DNA of 64,000 bases from Hymenobacter yonginensis (GTDB lineage Bacteria > Bacteroidota > Bacteroidia > Cytophagales > Hymenobacteraceae), in NCBI RefSeq assembly GCF_027625995.1, contig NZ_CP115396.1, positions 496,001 through 560,000 of the forward strand, given 5' to 3'. The position numbers were made by a program, and so were the translations under genes. Every line of letters begins with the position of its first letter. Position 1 is the first letter of the stretch. This document shows positions 61,677 to 64,000 of this stretch, piece by piece. The notes under the pieces were generated by a model, which ran no database searches, was not told the origin of the DNA, and saw only the letters and a list, made by a program, of their open reading frames with translations.

Positions 61677-62061
61677 GTTTTCATCTTCCTGCCAATTTGG
61701 ATTGGCTTTGAAGTAACCCTCAATATCATTCAATAATAGGGTGCAAAGCTCGCTTTCGGAAGCTTCCTTGTTCGTGTATCTCAGGAATATATGCCACGGC
61801 GCCGGAGTAGCTGATCTGATTTTGCATGTGTTGCCAGCGCTGCCAATTATGAAATACCTGCCTGTCAACAACTGTTGCAATTCCATCTAAATATCCATAA
61901 AGATGAATGGCTAATAACTCATAGGGTAAGTCTTCTTCCTCGAAAGCAATCAATGTAGATGGTTTAGCTCTAAGCCGGTGGAGATGTTCCAGAATCTTAT
62001 CGGTTAATGCTTGTCCGTGCATGGCAATCAGGATTTTGGATGACACATTCATCGTCTTCAT
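61629..62061 (-). pseudogene. Frameshifted low-GC gene of unknown function
   Basis: Two overlapping minus-strand frames look like parts of one protein of about 145 residues. The first runs from ATG 62061 (MKTMNVSSKILIAMHGQALT) through LLAIHLYGYLDGIATVVDRQ to VFHNWQRWQHM. The second picks up near PAPWHIFLRYTNKEASESEL and ends WLDEGGGEFE at 61629. The shift lies about 61790-61830. The gene is much more AT-rich than its surroundings, pointing to transfer from elsewhere. Two separate real genes are unlikely because each half looks non-coding beyond the shift. Confidence 0.6.
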
Positions 62062-62101
62062 GAATGTATGTTATGAATAACTGACGGGCAAAAAATGCCG
62101 A

Positions 62102-63349
62102 CTAATGGGCTTCAGCTACTCCATTTTTCGCCGGCTGGCCGGGCACGCGCCACGCGGCCAGCACCGCCACGGCGGCCAAACACAGCGCAAACCACGCCCA
62201 CGGCAGCCGCAAGTCCAGCACCGATAAGGCCCCGAACACCAGTGTGGTGGTAAAGCTGGCCAATCCCTGAAACGCTTGGTTCAGCCCGAAAATCTCGCCC
62301 CGGTCCGCGTCGGTGGTGCGCTGGGCCAGCAGGCCTTCCAGCAAGCCCTGAATCAAGGAGAGCGTGAAACAGTCGATGACGACCAGCGCGTAGAGCGCCA
62401 CCACCGACGTGCCCACCAGCCCGTAGGCGGCCAGCACCGGCACGCCCAGCGCCGCCAGCCACACAATGGCTTTGCGCTGGTTGATGCGGTCAGCGAGGTA
62501 GGTATAGAACACGTAGTTGAGCACGATGCTCAATGCCCCGAAGAACATGAAGAAGTAGGAGATGCCGCGCGCGTCCAGGTGCATCGGGCCCTGGCTGATG
62601 AAGGGCACGAAGTAGAAATAATAGCCCGTGCTGAGTGTGAGGGCCACCTGCGTGAGCACAATGCGCCGGATACCGGGCGTGGTGGTCTCTTTCTCGCGCA
62701 GTCGCGCCCAGAGCGTGAGCGGGTTGAGGGCCAGCGCAAGCTCGGTGCGCAGCTCGGCGCCGCGCACGCCGTTGCGGCGGGTGTGGGTTTCGCGCAGCAG
62801 CACGCTCAGCACCACGTTCAGGGCGGCCAGCACCACCGCCAGCCGCACCACGTAGGCGGCTTCCTGGCCCGGCGCCACCTGCAGCAGCGTCAGCAGTACC
62901 CCCGACGCCATCGGGCCCAGCACAAAGCCCAGCGAGATGATGGCGCCCTCGATGCCCAGGTTCTTGAACAGCTTCTCGGGCGGCGAAATATCGGTGAGGG
63001 CCGAGCGCACGGTGGAATACATGCCGTTGGTGAGGCCGTCGGAAACGCGGTTCGCGAAAAACAGCCCCGCCCGCACCGGCAGCAGCAGCCCATTGGCCAG
63101 CAGCGTGCCCACCGCCGACAAAATGAAGATGGGCCGCCGCCCATAGCCATCGGAAAGCCGCCCCAGCACCGGCGCCGAAAACAGCTGCACCCCCAGAAAC
63201 AGCCCCGTGCCCACCGACAGCCACAGCTGCGGCTGCGGCAGGCCCCGCACAAACTCCGGCATCACCGGCCCGATGGCCGCCCCCACAATCACGTCGATCA
63301 GGATAATGAGGTAGATGTGGGGCAGGCGGCGGTCCTTGGGGGCGGGCAT
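62102..63349 (-). CDS. Major facilitator superfamily transporter
   Basis: The 415-residue protein has 12 TM helices. The MFS loop 2-3 motif is LGRLSDGYGRRPIFILSAVG, with a weaker repeat in the second half (LADRINQRKAIVW). It resembles drug/tetracycline-type exporters (TetA-like), but substrate is unknown. A start at ATG 63349 (MPAPKDRRLPHIYLI) directly precedes TM1; the longer frame to 63448 is not convincing. It is divergent from the Bax inhibitor-1 gene. Confidence 0.9.
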   Translation of the reverse strand: MPAPKDRRLPHIYLIILIDVIVGAAIGPVMPEFVRGLPQPQLWLSVGTGLFLGVQLFSAPVLGRLSDGYGRRPIFILSAVGTLLANGLLLPVRAGLFFANRVSDGLTNGMYSTVRSALTDISPPEKLFKNLGIEGAIISLGFVLGPMASGVLLTLLQVAPGQEAAYVVRLAVVLAALNVVLSVLLRETHTRRNGVRGAELRTELALALNPLTLWARLREKETTTPGIRRIVLTQVALTLSTGYYFYFVPFISQGPMHLDARGISYFFMFFGALSIVLNYVFYTYLADRINQRKAIVWLAALGVPVLAAYGLVGTSVVALYALVVIDCFTLSLIQGLLEGLLAQRTTDADRGEIFGLNQAFQGLASFTTTLVFGALSVLDLRLPWAWFALCLAAVAVLAAWRVPGQPAKNGVAEAH

Positions 63350-63464
63350 GGCGCAAAGGTAGAGGCTTTGCGCTATGGCACCGGCCGGGATGTCGGGCGT
63401 TAGGTTAACCTGCCGCAAACCTCTAATTTGCCGCAACTTTATCGTCAACCCTCACCCTATTCTC

Positions 63465-64000
63465 ATGGAAGATTTTACTTCTGAAAACTATCAGGAGCCG
63501 CAACCGCAGCTCACCCTCTCGCCCGAGGAAGCCTCCCAGGTGATGTCGCGCTTTATGACGCAGGTGTACGGCTGGATGGCCGGCGCGCTGGCCGTCAGCG
63601 GGGCCGTGGCCATGCTGGTGGCCGGCTCGGCCACGCTGCAGGAGCTGGTGTTCGGCAACCGGTTTGTGTTTCTGGGCCTGATCATCGCCGAAATTGCGCT
63701 GGTCGGTTTCCTCTCGCGCAAAGCCTTCGACTGGTCGGCGGGCACCACCACGGCGGCGTTTATGGGCTACTCGGCACTCAACGGCCTCACGCTGGGCATC
63801 ATCTTCATGGTGTACACCATGGAATCCATTAGCTCCACGTTCTTCATCACGGCCGGCACCTTTGGCCTAATGAGCCTCTACGGCTACTTCACCCGCACCG
63901 ACCTCTCGCGCTGGGGCAACCTGCTGTTCATGGGCCTGATTGGGCTGGTGCTGGCCTCGGTGGTGAATATCTTCCTGAATAGCCCGGCGCTGTACTGGAT
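63465..64000 (+). CDS. Bax inhibitor-1/YccA family protein (partial)
   Basis: From ATG 63465 (MEDFTSENYQEPQPQL) the frame is open to the window edge. After a polar N-terminus it has the BI-1 pattern: FMTQVYGWMAGALAVSGAVA, FLGLIIAEIALVGFLSR, TAAFMGYSALNGLTLGIIF and a further pair of TMs (STFFITAGTFGLMSLYGYFT). These six- to seven-TM proteins act as pH-sensitive ion channels in some bacteria. The C-terminus lies outside the window. Confidence 0.9.
   Translation, partial: MEDFTSENYQEPQPQLTLSPEEASQVMSRFMTQVYGWMAGALAVSGAVAMLVAGSATLQELVFGNRFVFLGLIIAEIALVGFLSRKAFDWSAGTTTAAFMGYSALNGLTLGIIFMVYTMESISSTFFITAGTFGLMSLYGYFTRTDLSRWGNLLFMGLIGLVLASVVNIFLNSPALYW

Overview
The window looks like a piece of the chromosome of a high-GC member of the Bacteroidota, most likely Cytophagales and Hymenobacter-like. 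The evidence is a C-terminal type IX secretion (T9SS) sorting domain, a TonB-dependent receptor with an N-terminal carboxypeptidase-like domain, several families typical of this phylum (DUF2911, large PIG-L deacetylase, M13 lipoprotein peptidase, CDGSH protein), TAnnTTTG-type promoter boxes, and intergenic gaps filled with long inverted repeats. I saw no rRNA, tRNA, CRISPR array, insertion sequence or prophage.

Layout. 1-5.3 kb: tripartite RND efflux operon (adaptor, pump, TolC-like channel, all minus). 5.6-8.7 kb: an alkyltransferase-like DNA repair protein and two paralogous secreted proteins of unknown function, one broken by an in-frame stop. 8.8-11.7 kb: TonB-dependent receptor. 11.9-16.0 kb: two-component pair (receiver-only regulator plus histidine kinase) and a four-gene unit with three tandem copies of an unknown multi-pass membrane protein. 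16.1-17.9 kb: exonuclease VII (xseB, xseA). 18.7-24.8 kb: glycolipid modification cluster (GT2, tandem LAB_N protein, two GT-C/ArnT-like transferases, sugar epimerase). 24.9-36.9 kb: M13 peptidase, lipoproteins, cyclophilin, S1/P1-type nuclease, a protein with kinase-like motifs, membrane protein, amidohydrolase, ACBP, CDGSH protein, GNAT. 37-44.4 kb: STAS-like protein, deoxynucleoside kinase, DUF2461, DUF547, MOSC, YitT, DUF805, subtilase. 44.7-52.6 kb: PIG-L deacetylase, then a 43-aa membrane peptide overlapping a sodium:solute symporter, DUF2911, two YcxB-like proteins and a CDF metal transporter. 52.8-64 kb: RCC1 propeller protein, MsbA-like ABC exporter, secreted TonB-C protein, second symporter, MBL hydrolase, a low-GC frameshifted gene next to a truncated gene, MFS transporter, and a Bax inhibitor-1 protein running off the right edge.

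Most genes are ordinary housekeeping and envelope functions. The most distinctive content is (i) at least ten long intergenic inverted repeats in several sequence families, some of which supply stop codons of flanking genes, (ii) a protein with a full set of protein-kinase-like motifs, (iii) the LAB_N/GT2/ArnT-like cluster, (iv) the tandem membrane-protein triplication, and (v) gene decay events (a TGG-to-TAG nonsense codon, a frameshifted low-GC gene, a mosaic patch inside the PIG-L gene).
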